The position numbers were made by a program, and so were the translations under genes. Source: Setaria digitata (lineage: Eukaryota; Nematoda; Chromadorea; Rhabditida; Setariidae). Taken from it: a DNA stretch of 64,000 nucleotides. Numbering within the stretch: position 1 is the stretch's first letter; the number at the start of each line of letters is the position of its first letter. The notes beneath the pieces are model-generated. The model was not told the origin of the DNA and ran no database searches. It was given only the letters and a program-made list of their open reading frames with translations. This document shows positions 1 to 13,839 of this stretch, one piece after another. Location of the stretch: contig RCAB01000030.1 in the NCBI GenBank assembly GCA_003640385.1, positions 124,001-188,000 of the forward strand, in the 5' to 3' direction.

Positions 1-3000
1 ATCCGTTTCAAATAAAAACTTTATAAGACTTTACTATTACCCTCTCACAAAAGATAAAGCGTCCGTCACCTTTCAAACACAGGTTCTAATTAGTCGTCTA
101 ATGTCATCAGAAACAAAAAATTTCCTTGATTCAATTCAAAATTATAATTCACCTTTGCCTTTGCAAAATTTCCTTCCAAAATAGCTATTTTAGCAGCACC
201 CTTTTCAGTTTCGTTTATGAAACTTGATAATTCTTCTTCGTCTTCAGCAATTGTCTTTTGCAGTGAAGCTATTTCTTCTCTGAATCATGGACATCGATAA
301 TTACAGCGGCAATAGAAATAGGGAAGCTTGACAGTATTTATGAAGTATATGGCAAGAAATTTTTTGAATAGGGCAAAACCGAAAAAGTGACAAACCTCAA
401 TGTTTCAAGAGAAACTCTTGCCTTTTCAAAGCTGCTTTTTAAGCTCGACAATTCCTTCTCTGCTGCAACTAAGTCTTTTTGTGCTTCTCTCTTCTCCTTC
501 TCCTATATTAATAGTAAAATTAAGATTTGTGGTGAAAAACAAACAGTGTTATGATATAAAAGAAAACCGGAAACAACGGTGACAATTCCGACAAAAATCA
601 CAAGAGTTACGGTAGGTAGATACTTCAACCAATCTTTGATAAACCAATAATAATTATGCTATCTCTCGACTTTGTTCGTTTGGATGAGAGAAAAAAGTAA
701 GATCAAAATCTTAAAAATTACACCTGGAATACTTTTTCATTCTTTTTCCGTTCATTCAAAATAGCTATTTTTTCCTCTAGCTGTTTTTGTTCTGCTTGAC
801 CACTTCCCACTGTCTTTCGATATTGGGGAATTTCCTAAAAAAAATTTTTGTACAATTTTCTTTTATTGTCATTCTCTTTATTCTCTGGTTTTTTCGACTG
901 ATTTTTTTTCCTTCCGAAGTTCTGTTTTCAAATTTTTCAAATTTTTTTTTTTTTTTTTTCAATTTGTTTTTCTATTCTCGTTATTTCTTCGTTTTTTTTA
1001 GTTCCTCCCTGTGTTAGCTTCGCATACTAGGCAAGAATAATCGTATCCGGCATTTTTGTTTTTCGTTTTTTTTTTTTTTTTTTATGATGATATTTAATAA
1101 CTGTGGAAAAAAAGCCAAAAGTTTAGAAAAAAAAAAGATCAAATTTCAATTTTTTAAGGATAGAGGAATTTGGTAGTTGAAGAGTGAGCAAAAGGTTCTA
1201 CACTTAATATAACCCACACAAGTCAAAAAAATCATTATGAAATTTACTGATTCAATATCCGAGATTTCATTGCGTAAAATCTCAGCAGCGCTATGCTTCA
1301 TGTTATCTTTAATGGCCTGAAGGCGCCTGGAACACTGTCCGTGCTCGCCGCTAAGTTCAATGTACTGTTGTCGAACCGGTGCTAATTCTTTTAGCTGATC
1401 TGCAAATTTGACTTATTAAGAAGAGTTCCACATCTTTGAATTTCAATTACTCATTTAAAAAAAAAAAGCCTTCATCTGTTTACAAATCTCCGCTTCTTAA
1501 ATTCCATTCATCATCAAAGTGTTAGGTTGATGCAAAATAACAGACTTCTCAACACTGTAGTTTGCTTCTTTATACTGATATAAGTAGCCTCTCATGCATT
1601 TTTACCCCTATTTTCCACATTTTTTTTTTTTTTTTGATAACTTATTCACTACCTCTTACTCATCAATTCAGAGCAAAATAAATGATATGAGGAGCAAATT
1701 TAAATGATCGCAAAAGTATATCTGTAATACAAAAAATTTCGCAGGACTGAAAAGTAATACCAATCACTGGGAAACTTGAAGCAATTGACGAAGATCACTA
1801 CAGTCGTTTAAATTTGAAGTATCTCACAAACCGATCGATTGTCAAAAAAAATCGTCACTTCTATTTTTCGTTGTAAAAGCAAATAATTTCTCGATCGAAT
1901 GTGGCATATAAAAAAATGGGGATTGAGTATGACATCCGATTCAGCAGACAAAAGAGCTATGAAGCACTATGAAGCGATAAACTTGCATCAAAAAAAAAGA
2001 TTACACTCCTTGACCACTAGAGCTTTTTTAATCTCGATCATCTTAGAAAGACGCTGAATAAATTAACAGCATGTACCAGAACTTATGAGCCAAATACCAA
2101 GCAACAGCAATTTAGAGTTAAATGAAACTGCAACGAATTTTACTTGTTGCACCTGACTCTCTCTATTAGTTGACCTTTCTGCAACTTATTCAAGCGAATC
2201 AAGCAAATTTTAGGAAAAGTGCTTCACAAGAGCCAGAAAATGCATTTCATGAGTAAACTAAACTTCGAGCAACTTATTTGTTTCCATTGATTAATAAAAA
2301 TTATCCCAACTCAGCAGTGGTGACTTAAATCTCCAAACTAAAAGGGCAATTATTTTTTCGTAATTTAATAATTATATCGCTAAAATTAAAAATGTATACT
2401 TTCTAACTGGTATAACCGACAATCAATTTGGTTTATACGCTCAGTATTTTTCATTATGGTATCCAGAGATGCTAGGAGGGCAGTCTTGTTACCACGCGAT
2501 CCTGAAATTCGTATCTTGAATTTGTACAACTGAATGTTTCGCAGTGATACAATAATTCGAAAAAATAAAAATAAAAAAGAGATACTAGAAAAAGCCCTTT
2601 CAAAGTCATAAATCCGCAGCAGTGATTGGTTCAACTCCGATATAAAAACATCCAGCATTTGAACTTAAGGATTCAAATAACTGAAGCGTTTTGTGATCTC
2701 TAATGATCTGTAGAACTCTTACTGACAACTACAAAGATAAGCGTGAAAACCAACCTCCAGTTAATACACCACCAGGATTGAAGTCGGAACCGGCTAAAGA
2801 TACTGATCTTGCATTAATATGAGTGTCAAATGTTACCTGAAATCATAAGTAAATAATCTATAACAGTGATATTTCAAACGGTAGTTGTGCACAATAAAAT
2901 AGTACTAGTATCAAGAACTAATCTTTAATTTCTGCTTTAGCAGCCTGTCGGACTTAAACAATTGTAACTAAATTTGAGAAAATAAGTAATCCTGTTTTGT

Positions 3001-6000
3001 TTTCATCCTCCTCTTCTTTCACTGCTATGTCATACCAAAATTTTGGATAAGTTAAAATAACAGACATCTTGAAACGTCAGGAAAAAATGCCGCAAACAAA
3101 ACTATGATATTTTCAGAAAGAAGTTTTAAAGCATGCATTGAAAGGGAATGTTCTACAGCAATTAACCTTCTTTGCATCGTTGTCACTCGTGCATATAAAT
3201 ACACTGCCAAATACATGACGCATAGCAGGTTCAAGTTCTGGTGGATATTCAATCAAATCTTTGGCTATAAAAACGTTTTCTTCGCCAACCTGCAAAGTGA
3301 AGTTCAGAAACATATCGCAAATTTAGCAAGTGTTATCAGTTTTAACATCAAAAAAATCAACTGTAAAAAAAAATCATATATAAAATCTATTTGCAGTTTT
3401 TTAAGAAATCACGAAACAATGACCAAGAAATAATATTTTGTACTGCTATTGGATGGCAGCGATCGCTAAATCTCTAATGGCTTTTCATCACAAGTACAAC
3501 ATGTATTAAAAGATGACTTGAGATATCGGGAAGAAATCTAACACGGGAAACACTATATCTTTTGTCTTATTTTCTAAAAGAAACAAACTACAACAGAACT
3601 ATGAAATGCCAATTATCCTCTACTAAGCCACAAAACAACAGGCACTTTATCAACTACATTAAAATCAGTTGCAGCAAACTAAACATTATAAATGCTTTGC
3701 TAACCATAAACTGTTTAACTACTGAAAAAACCAACAAAATTTTGTGCATATAGGAACAGAGTCAAATTAGATTAGGTTTCTAACTGAAAGTTATATATCA
3801 GAAACACCCAAAATTTTCGATTTTTGAAACAAAAATTAGAATTAATATAAATGAATAAAAAAGTTCTGTGTGTTGCAATTATTCTTCATAATGGATCAAA
3901 TGCAAAAAAGCATTGAATGATTTAATTTTCACATTCCGGAAAAAAAATTTCTTTCAAAATCTGAGAAACTCACCAAATCCTGAGCCCGCTGTAATTTTCG
4001 ATTTTCCAGTACTCGCCCTTCAATTTTATCTAGTGGTAGAATAGTCACTCGATGTCCCAAGTTACCATTTTTCAACAAATCTCGGCCAACTTGTGCACTT
4101 TTTACAATAATGTTATACAGCTGGAAGAAATATTAATTATTTACTGCACTCAAGAATTTCAATTAAAACATGAGCGCAACTAAATCAGAAAAAAAAAAAA
4201 ATTAATGTAAGATAACAAGCCCAATAAATTAGTGTTCCAAGATTCTCACTGAATAAAAAAAATTCACACTTAGACAGTAAAATCATTCCAATGAGAGTTG
4301 ATTTACTGGCTTCGAGGTTCCAATCACAGCGAAGAGACAAACGGCGATAATCAAAACACAATGTGGATCATCTGGTAACCAAAAAAAAAAAAGTGGTTTT
4401 TTTCTTCCAATAATTTCTCTTCTTCTTATAATTAGCTTAAGGTGAATTCAAAATGCTTCCATAGGAAACAAGAATTAACAAAAAAAACAATTCATGGCTG
4501 TAAGCTGTTTGGTCGGTAATCACATTTGTACTATAAAAAAAAAGCGATGACATTATGCCTTGCAACATTATTATGTAGTGTTTGATACTTTCTGACTAAC
4601 GGACTAACTTCGAAAAACTAACTTAAATTGTGAAAAATATATTTGACGCATCGGTATGTGGCTTTCGAAACCTGTCTCAAGTCCTCAAAATGAGATCACA
4701 CTGATCAACTGGAACGATCAGTTAATATTAACAAATCCTAACTCGCCATTTGGGGGTTATTAACGGTTATTAAAATACTACAGCGAGAAATGATTTCCAC
4801 GAAAGTCAGAAGCAGTGCAGAACTCATGAATAAACATTTGGTATAAGCATTAGGGTAAAGAAATTATTGGAAAAATCTCATCTGATGTTCATGTTCCAAG
4901 TTTAAGAAATGAAAATCCTTCCCTCGCAGTGTTCCCCACCCCCCCCCCCCCCCCCTCCTAGATTCTCAGTGTAAGAGACATATTATGAACAAAAACCGAA
5001 AGCATGAAAAAGCAGCATTCCAGTAAGGAAATTGTATATAATTTTAACTTTCTACCGTGTTTAATGGATAATAAAGTGATTTTATGCATCATAATTTTGT
5101 ATACTACAATCGGAAACACCTAGAGAGAAAATGAATTACGAAATAGCAAATGAAAACAATGAGCTTTTTATACTACATAAATATCAATGTGCAACGAATT
5201 AATGCGCTACATTATTTGCTGCATTTCTAGCAACTATTCCTGATATTGGAATGATCGAGTGTTCACTTAAGTGAATTTGATGTAAAGATGTAAAAGATTT
5301 ATCTAGGCTGATGCCACATCCGCTTGAAAATTGCAAAAAAAAAAGGCAAAGACCTTTGAGAAATTAATATATCAAATCAAGCGTAATACTTCATAAGAAT
5401 GGTGGCTGATCTTTATTTCTGTAGAGAGAAAAAAGAACAATTTATAGTAGTTCTCAAAAAGTCAAATTAATTGCAAGAGAAAATCTACATTTTATAAAAC
5501 TACAACCAAATCCAATATATTTATGAAATTTGCATCTGAATTAGCACCATTAAAAAAAAGAAAAATCTTTTATGTGTTTCTTATATAACCATTGGTTTGT
5601 ATGGAACTTAGATTAAAACCACAACTCAAATCCTAAAGGAAGTCAATGAAGCACAATCTAAATTTAATTTTCTAAATAATTTAAACTACATTTCCAGTAA
5701 CACTTATCGTTGCACTTAAATAATCTGATTCATTGTTTCATTTTTTTTTTTTTTTTTCAAATTCTTGAAGAAAAGGAAAAGTACATATATACGAAAAATA
5801 CTAAATAAGAAAGAGACAAATTATAAAGAAAAATATAGATTCTCAAAATGGAAATAAAAACTGTAAAACTGTTACTAAATGTAATGTTTTGCTTGTAAAT
5901 TCAGTATTGGGAACACGTTTTCTGCTGGGAATCGTTACTATGATCAAGCGAAATTACTGAATGCAAAATACAAAAATTAAATTTACATATGTCCTTTTAT

Positions 6001-9000
6001 GTAAACAGTTGGGGTTATTAATGCCAAAATCAAAGAAATTTCTGGTGAAACGTTCGGAGTGAAGGATCACACAAAAAAGTGTTCGCATATATTGAAAAAG
6101 AGTACTCCTTTTCTGCTGCTTTTTCCCAGTTCTGAGGTAAAGTAATTTCATGAACCTACTTCAGACAAAATTATTAGAATTTTTCATCAACTACCATCTC
6201 AACAAAAAAAAAAAAAATAAAATGACAAATCTTGCCAAGCAGAATTTTAACCGAATAAGTGTGATGGCTCAGAATCCTATATTACGAAAGTTAAAACTTA
6301 CGGCTCCGCCACCAGCAACTTCCAAAGCAGTAGCGAACCGAAAATCACGAATTCGAAACAGTTTAGCAACAACTCCATTCACTAAACGACGATCAAAATT
6401 TGGATATGGATCCGAATAATCGAATTTCAGATATGGATTCCTAAACAATAAAATTTGAAAACAAGAAAAAAAATGCAAAAGATCACAGAAAACGCTGGTA
6501 GTGAAGTGGCTTCTTTCAATGTAACAATATTCAAGGCTTCTTTTTTGGATAGACGAAGAAACATACTATTACCAGAAGTGATGACAATAAAAATTTGAAA
6601 AATGTTCACACCGAGCCTCAAAATCCATCACTGCATCAGCTAAAGTACTACGTTCTGCAGCAAGTGTTCGCCGTTCGTTAGCGATTTGGAGTCCAGCCTC
6701 TTCATTGAAATTCAGTCGCTTCAATTTAGCCTAAAATTTACAAGATAGACAGATGCGAGTGATCCATCGTTATTTCTTAAGTTATGAAGAAACACTGAAA
6801 GCAGACATGAAAATATTAACTAATTGGGCAAATAATTAATATAAAAGTCAGAGTAGTTTTTGGAATTAAAATTTTCCGGAGCTTTTTGATTTTGAAAAAT
6901 TTACAAGGTTAAAAAAACTTTCAGCATAATATGGGAAGGACATTATTTTGGCATTTAAAAATTAGAGAAGCACATGGCAATAACCTCTATGGATTGCACT
7001 TGCTGTTCTAAATTTAATCGTTCACGCTCCTCAGAGTCAGCCTGACTAACAACTGTGTTTAATTCTTCTTTTTTCTTCGCCAGTAGTGGCTCTAGTTGTT
7101 TTAACCTACAAACATATGCGATTTCCAGATGAAAACCTGTCAACAAAGTGAAACAAGACGTGATAAATTTTTGTTTCTAGTGATAACATGTTTTCCAATG
7201 GTAATACGGAACTTAGGATTCCAACAATTATAACCAACACAAAGTCCCCATTAAATTATATATTTTAAAGCAAGACTACTTAACAAAGTAAAATAATAAT
7301 AAAAAAAAGTTTATTATTCGATTATCGTAAAGGCACACCTCATGTTAGCCGCTTTTATTTTAGTTTCCAGCGTGCTCAGTGCGCTCCGCTGTGCTGCAAA
7401 ATAACTCATGAATTTATCATTTTATATTTGCTATTTAGCTGGTAATATCCAAAAATAAAAGCAAACGCTAACCTTAAAGTTTTGTCTATTCCCGCAGTAA
7501 CTAAAGCAATTCATATTCGAGCATCCCAATGAGATGAGGAATTAATTTTGCAATCCAAACTTTTTTTAAAATTTTCATTCTCAAACAGTGGTTTGCACCT
7601 TATCAAAGTTTCATATACATATGTCTCACGGAGCCCTCACAAACGTAAATAGTCTTTATGGCGTAAAAGACACAAGAACAAACTTTTGTGGAAATAATAA
7701 AATATTAATCTTAATACATCCTATAAAACTTAAAGAGTAAAAAGTTTCAACAAACCTGTTAGCTGAGCATCTAAAGTAATTGCGTGACCTTCTTCATCAG
7801 TGATCATGCCTTTCGCCAATGCTTCCAATTTTTTCCGTGCACGTTTTACTGCTTCTTCTGCTTCTTTGCCACGTTTTTCCTCTCCACCAATTTCGGTTTC
7901 AAGTTCTTTCAATTCTCTGCACTTTTTTTCTAGTTCATTTTTATCCTACAGAAATAACTTACAGTGATAGAACAAAGGAATTCACTGAAGAAGTAATGAA
8001 GAATTGTTTATAGCAATCTAACAGCACTATCCACTAGAAAACACAAGGGTTATAAAACGAAGCACTTTTAAAAACTTTGTTCTGCTTTACTTAAAAATCC
8101 TGACCGATTGGATACTTTTGGTTTTCCGATTCACTGCAGTTTCAGTTTCTTTTCTTTTATCACGCATAGCATCAAGATCCGCTTCAGCAGTTGTTAATGT
8201 TGCTAAGGTACCTTTAATACGGTCTTCAATTTCTTTCTTCTCTCGTCCACTTTTCTGAAAAAAAAAAAGAAAAAAAAAGCATCAATTCAATGATATTCAG
8301 GTAATACGGTTTGATATGATCTTACAGCTATTTATTCAAATAATTAGGAAAGAAAAAACCTACATAGTAACTTTTGTGTTTGTTTTCCAAAAGATGAACC
8401 ACCTCAAACAAAAACATATGACACTGTTTCTAACAAAATATTTAGATGCTGGCAGCTACTTTTGTTGCATGAAGTTTGAATCCTATGGTCTTTTTTTGAT
8501 TTATTGGATTCTAAGACAAAAAAAAACATACATTGTTTTTGTTATCTTCGAGTTCCTTAAGGCGAAGCTCTTTGCGATCTAGTTCTTCCTTCGTATCATA
8601 AATGACCTTGTCTACTTCACGAATCTGATTTTTTACACTAGCTATATCATCTTGTAAGGTACGGCTGTGAGCCTAAAATACGCACACACTATATATAAAA
8701 ATAATAATAAGGATTCACATACCCTTACAACATTTATATTTGACGAGTGAGATTCACTTAAACGCATTTTTTTGTCTTATTCTCATTCATTTTCGTTTTT
8801 TTCCGTAATGTGTACCATTTCGTGCCAATACATAAAATGATTATTTACCAGTGAGCTCATGAAATCAAATGCGATAAGTTTTCGTTGAAGTGCTTCCAGC
8901 TCTCGCCCAATTTTCTGATATTCAAGGAAGTTACTACGATCTCGTTTCAATTTTTCTACTTGTGGGAGGATGTCTTCCTCCATCAGCTGAAAATCAACTT

Positions 9001-10570
9001 CTACTTAGGACTGTTTCGAGAAATACTTGAATAAGGCGTCCTGAAATTATTTAGCGACTTGCTTATAACCAATCAACTCGAGATGATTTGATTAAAAGAG
9101 TTGATTTACATAAAGCAAAAGATAAACTTGGCAGCGAGCTTATAATAATGAAACATACTTGTTTAATTTCTGCCATTTTTCCTTCCTTCTTTTCTATTGT
9201 ACGGACAGCACTTTGCTTCTTTGCTTCATACATCCGCGTTCCTGCTGCTTCCTCGATCATTCCAACGATCTAAAAACATTTTATGCAATGAATATAAAGA
9301 TCTGTGTCAAAATTGAGAAACTCCGACTGAAGTAACACACCACAAAGCAATGCCAAACATTTCTCTAGTTAATTAAAACAAACTACTCGGACCTCCATTG
9401 GCTTCATATTGAGAACCTTCGTGATACGCCCTTGCATAATCAAAAAATGTGGATTGTTTACATTCAATCCAACTGTTCGAAACATATCTGCAACTCTGCT
9501 GTTTGTTGCTGCTGCCCCATTTATGGTGTATGTATTTCGACCATTTATTACTATCTGCAGTAAAAAAATTGCAAAGTTGTCAACAAGAATATATAACAGT
9601 TTAAGTGTTAGAGGACTTAGAGTGTAAATCAACTCTCTCCTCTATATCATAGTTACAAAGAAGACCACCCATTCCAATCTTTTAAACTTAATTATTCTGA
9701 TATTTATTACAGTTGGATTTCAAACTGTGTATTATTCAGAATCTTAACAAGATGAGAGGAAGAAGTTTTAACTATTTTGTAACAAAATCCAGTATAGTTG
9801 ACTGCAATCTTGCAAGGATCGACATTAACCATCCTCACGATTAGCAATTCTATAAGATTTAAAGTTCATGTGCAATCACAATTATAACTTTAAAACAGTA
9901 CAGATATTAACAACACTAGAACAAACCTGTCGCCGAACAATAATTTCATCATATTTATCGAATCCAACAGGACGATTAGATGTATCTGTATTATCAAATG
10001 TAATTGTAACAGTAGCCTTGCTGATGCCTGCTTGACCTTGCTTATAAACGAGATCTGAAAGCTGTGCCGCACGAACCTGCAAATGTATATCGCTGTGGAT
10101 CTTTTGTTAACAATCATGAAATCGGTACAAAATGGTTTTGGGAGGTTTTTTACTGAAATTTCCAAAACTCCAAAATAAATTCATTTTCACAAATCAAAAT
10201 GAAAGCAACGGACAAAAAAGCTTCACGGTTCATGCAGCAGACTCCCTGACTTCTACAGCTTTAATATCTCCAGCCATACTTGTAATACCTTCTGATAATT
10301 TCAAGAAGTCCAATACCTCTTAACAATTTCAAGACTAATCCAAGAAGAAATGTATAAAGTCACCAGGCATGATTTTCCGGTGAAAAACTTTAAAACATTC
10401 ACCTGACTTAAATTAGAAATACCGAGGACAAAACAAATAGCGTCTAGAATATTTGATTTTCCAGATCCGTTCAGACCTGTGATTGCATTAAATTGTGCAT
10501 CAAAACCATCAATGATTTGTCGTTGAGCATATGATTTGAAACCATCTATTTCGATCCGTTTTATACGCAT
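1..10570 (-). CDS. SMC2: Condensin subunit SMC2 (MIX-1 orthologue), C-terminal part off-window
   Basis: Core ATPase of condensin, which compacts mitotic chromosomes; in C. elegans the orthologue MIX-1 also serves dosage compensation. Twenty exons join in phase on the minus strand: 10570-10403, 10076-9927, 9554-9393, 9269-9159, 8986-8849, 8672-8532, 8254-8105, 7945-7756, 7393-7339, 7105-6985, 6730-6612, 6440-6302, 4120-3974, 3289-3167, 2836-2755, 2501-2400, 1399-1248, 834-724, 502-396 and 279-153. They give about 865 residues of the roughly 1200 usual. The start reads [14 protein letters not shown], with Walker A GLNGSGKS at residues 32-39 and the Q-loop in [10 protein letters not shown] near 147. 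Coiled coil follows to about 500, then the hinge (about 501-680, including GGVLTGGSRG), then the returning coiled coil. The signature motif and Walker B lie beyond base 1. An acceptor two bases before the ATG supports the start. SMC2 is preferred over SMC4 because of [18 protein letters not shown] and the short N terminus. Confidence 0.96.
4939..4955. repeat. C17 homopolymer in SMC2 intron 12
   Basis: Seventeen consecutive C on the plus strand, so G17 on the SMC2 transcript strand, inside the 2.2 kb intron between exons 12 and 13 (6301-4121). It stands out in very AT-rich surroundings. The rest of this large intron shows only A/T runs and no coding match. Confidence 0.95.
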
Positions 10571-10580
10571 TTCTGCAATT
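10571..10580 (-). promoter_or_regulatory. Candidate spliced-leader acceptor for SMC2
   Basis: Read on the minus strand, TAATTGCAG ends two bases before the SMC2 ATG, with no matching upstream coding exon. This layout fits SL1 trans-splicing in nematodes. A 5' UTR intron is the alternative. Confidence 0.5.
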
Positions 10581-11294
10581 ATTAGTGCTGTTGTCATGAC
10601 ACCTGCACATTTTACCATCTCTTTGCAATCATCTCGTCCGATAAAGACATAATGTGCACCCTTACGAGAGAAGGAAATCTAAGCTGAATTCTAACGGGTT
10701 TAAACTACTCGACTTCTACTCCTCACCTAGCTTCATTTCTACCTTCCCTTTTCACAGCCATCCTCCCCTACTCACCTTACCTACTCACCTCTACCCGTTT
10801 CAGCTTTACTTGGCATAGTTGGAAGTCATAACTAACAGAACCTCACGTAAACACGCCAGAAACGTTGAAACCACGTACCACACTGCAGGTCACATTCGCG
10901 CCTTTATGCATTCACAGTCGTATGCAAACGTTAAATACCGAAGCTTGATTGCTTACTTACTATCTCTACGAGCGTGCGTACTTTGTGTGGTGCTTGTTGA
11001 TCTTAATAGCTTTTGATTGCATTTATGCTAGCAAACTAACCGGTCGAGCAATATTATTTGTACTAAATCACAAAGCTTCTTGTGATGCTTCTTGCATGTG
11101 ACGGTAATAAATAAATATGTATTGGAAGTACTTGAATTTGTTTTCATTGCAGACAATTTATTTGCTATAGTTGTAGCGAGATGGCCATTCCAAAACTTGA
11201 GGAAAGTAATCAAGGTTATATGGGAAAAGTAAATAAACATATATGCATGTACAGAGATGAATCAAAACACATACATGTATAGATATGAAATGAA
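10571..11294. other. Intergenic, SMC2 upstream / ETFB downstream
   Basis: About 720 bases with no coding match between two minus-strand genes. A pyrimidine-rich stretch at about 10715-10810, with repeated CTACTCACC-like words on the plus strand, would be purine-rich on the SMC2 sense strand. It may mark promoter or 5' flank. No poly(A) signal for ETFB was recognised here. Confidence 0.6.
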
Positions 11295-12926
11295 TCATAA
11301 AACGCCTGCTTCTTTCAGCTTCGTAATAAGTGATGGCACATCTTCAACAAAACCACCAGATTTGCGTACCGGCGGTTCCGAAACCTAACAGGAATTAAGA
11401 TTAGCACGGGAATTTCGAAGAAGTTTGTCGGTAAGGAAAAATGCAGAGACCTAAAGCCCGGCAATTTTGCCAGATTCATTCATCATAAAATTGATGGAAC
11501 CTTCAAACGAAAAACTGTCCAAATGAAACTCCAGACAACCTCAAGAATCTGTGTTTGTTCCGCGATTTCAATTCCATAATCCGAAAGGCTTTTCTTTTCC
11601 AAAGGTTTATTCTTTGCCTTCATAATATTTGGTAATGTGGCATATCTGGGTTCATTCAGTCTTAGATCAGCACTTATCACAGCTGGTGTTTTAATTCGTA
11701 TCAGTTCTCTACCTCCGTCAACTTCTCTAAAAATAAAGAAATTAGAAATTAATCGGAGTTAAAGATGGAACAAAGTTACTGGGAAAATATTCAACGAAGA
11801 TTGTTCGGATTATGAAATGTTACAGGTGTTAGAAGCAAGTTATCTTTCTGACTCCGCTTGTTCGCATTACTTTTCATTACAGAATTACTTTCTGAGGTGA
11901 GGAAGCAACACATGATGGAAGAAATTAACAATATGTAATAAATTATAAGATAAGCAAAGAAGTAGTGAACTCGCCGTGTGATAAGGAATGTTTTATCACT
12001 TTCTTTCTCAACCCTGCTAGCATACATTGCTTGGGGCCAATTTAATAAACCAGCAAGAAGCTGAGCTGTCTGTCCATAGTCGTCATCGATTGCTTGCTTT
12101 CCAAGAAATATCAAATCTGGCTTTTCAGTCTCGGCTATTTTCTTCAATACCTACAAAGTAATCAGCGATTGTTTCCTTTTTTTAATTAAGCATCGAACTT
12201 AGGCTCTAAACTTCTGGTGAAGATCTGAGCATGGACTACAATTTCTTGACTTCTTTCTTTCTTTACTTAATAAATTCCCTTTTCTTTTTTTTTCCGAAAC
12301 TTTACGATTGTTTTACAATTTTATTATCACAAATTTCTACTCTAAAACTCGAAAAAGAAGTTTATTGACTTTAGCTACAAACAACGGTTCAATCTTCTCA
12401 GCCACAGCTTCTTCTACTTCAACATGTATGGCCTTGTCTGCACCTTTCGCTAATGCCGTACGGAGCGTTTCCTAAAAAGAATTTATTTTATCCGCATTTT
12501 AAATAAATTATACTAGTATAGGTATGAAATTCAACTATTTTATGACCACGTGATGTCGTTCAGTACTCATGTATTAAGTAAGTACCACAAGATGAAAAGC
12601 AGTCAAACTTTGAAGTGTTAAAAGAGAAAATGAAGATTTCTTGAATATACAGTTTTTCTAAATAATAATTTTTAGTTTAAGAGACTAAATAAAATTAATA
12701 GCCAAAGAAAGGAATTAACCTGTGATTTGGGCGATCCCAGCGATACAACCAGAACTTCCTTAATAATTTGCTTTTCTTTCAAACGAACTGCTTCTTCTAA
12801 GGCAATTTCATCGAACGGATTCATCGAATGCTGCACATTGTCCTTGATAACACCTGTCCTGTCTGGTTTTACCCTTATTTTTATGGCATAATCGATCACT
12901 CTCTTAACAGCTACTAAAGCTCGCAT
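11295..12926 (-). CDS. ETFB: Electron transfer flavoprotein subunit beta
   Basis: Mitochondrial matrix protein that, with ETFA, passes electrons from acyl-CoA and other dehydrogenases to ETF-QO and the respiratory chain; it binds AMP. Five exons: 12926-12720, 12471-12370, 12150-11975, 11726-11540 and 11384-11295. They give 253 residues, against about 255 in animals. Diagnostic stretches are [20 protein letters not shown] at the N terminus, [35 protein letters not shown], and [20 protein letters not shown], which includes the ETFB signature and the lysine-rich ETFDH recognition loop. The third intron works in frame only with a GC donor (GCGAGT after base 11975). The start is the first ATG before the conserved block; upstream coding or UTR could be added by an acceptor-like TTTAAG 14 bases before it. 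It is divergent from TMEM203. Confidence 0.96.
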
Positions 12927-13839
12927 TGCTTCCGTAGCACTTAAATACCATTGCATAGTGTTAGACTTAAAAAACAGTACAATGTGACTTCCATTTCCAA
13001 AGTTGACAATATCTAATGATATTTTTAGAAAATCTAAATTCCAAAAATTAATTTCAGGAAGCTTTTCGCATTCATTTGCCAAAAAATTATTCCACCATTT
13101 CAGTTCTCCCCCCAGAAGTAGATGCCTGAATAGCATCATCAGTTATGTAGCAGACGGAAATTTTAAATAACTTTGAAATCTAAACAACAGCAATCAGTGC
13201 ATAATGCGTAAACAAATGGATCGAATGACTGCGTGAGAATGAGTGAATGATCGAAAGAACAAAGTCCATAGATGAACATCTTAATTTAAAACTAAATTTA
13301 AACCCTGGAATGTCTCTCCTAACTTCCTCTCACTCTCTCCATCATTCCTGCTATGTTTGCTCAATCGCAACTCATACCGAGAATTCTAACAGCGGCATGT
13401 CATGTATCATACCAACTCCCGGGATATTCCGGATGCTTTTTGAGGTCTCTCACTTCTTTTGAGTGGCGCTGTCGGTAACTACAACAAGCGAATGTCCCGT
13501 TGAGCCTAAACCGGCTAAACTTTTGTCTCCCAGCGTTTGAATGGATTACACAAGAGGTCACATGATTTAAGCGTTATCCATTTGGGCAATGACTACGGAT
13601 ACGTGATAGAGCGCACCCGTCCACGTAATTAGTTACGTGCGCAACATCTGCAGTCAGCGTGTTTCGGTTTAGTTTTCACATTGCAGCAACGTCGATTACG
13701 TGTACCAGTGGCTCCGAGCTTTCGGTATTCAGAATAAATTGAAATGTTCAGTGCTCGATAAATTTTTCTTAGCTTTGATGTAAATAACGGTATCATTTCA
13801 AAGTCAAAGAGATTCTTTTTCCTTCTTCCTAAGCCACTG
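12927..13839. other. Divergent promoter region ETFB / TMEM203
   Basis: About 910 bases between two head-to-head genes. The part at about 13370-13710 is less AT-rich than its surroundings and holds CCCGGG and a cluster of TACGTG sites, listed separately. No conserved coding was seen in either strand. Promoters for both genes most likely lie here, but no transcription start can be placed. Confidence 0.55.
13600..13702. promoter_or_regulatory. TACGTG cluster with a perfect palindrome
   Basis: TACGTG or its complement CACGTA occurs four times in 103 bases: 13600-13605, 13622-13627, 13634-13639 and 13697-13702. The middle two form a perfect inverted repeat, CACGTAA-TTAG-TTACGTG (13622-13639). The outer GCGCAC at 13611 and GTGCGC at 13637 also pair. 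TACGTG matches the hypoxia-response core RCGTG and is also bound by some bHLH and bZIP factors. The function here is inference. Confidence 0.4.

Noticed and set aside
6150..6478. Plus-strand frame over 6150-6419 as a basic protein
   Set aside because: It is antisense to SMC2 exon 12, whose minus-strand hinge sequence is clearly conserved.
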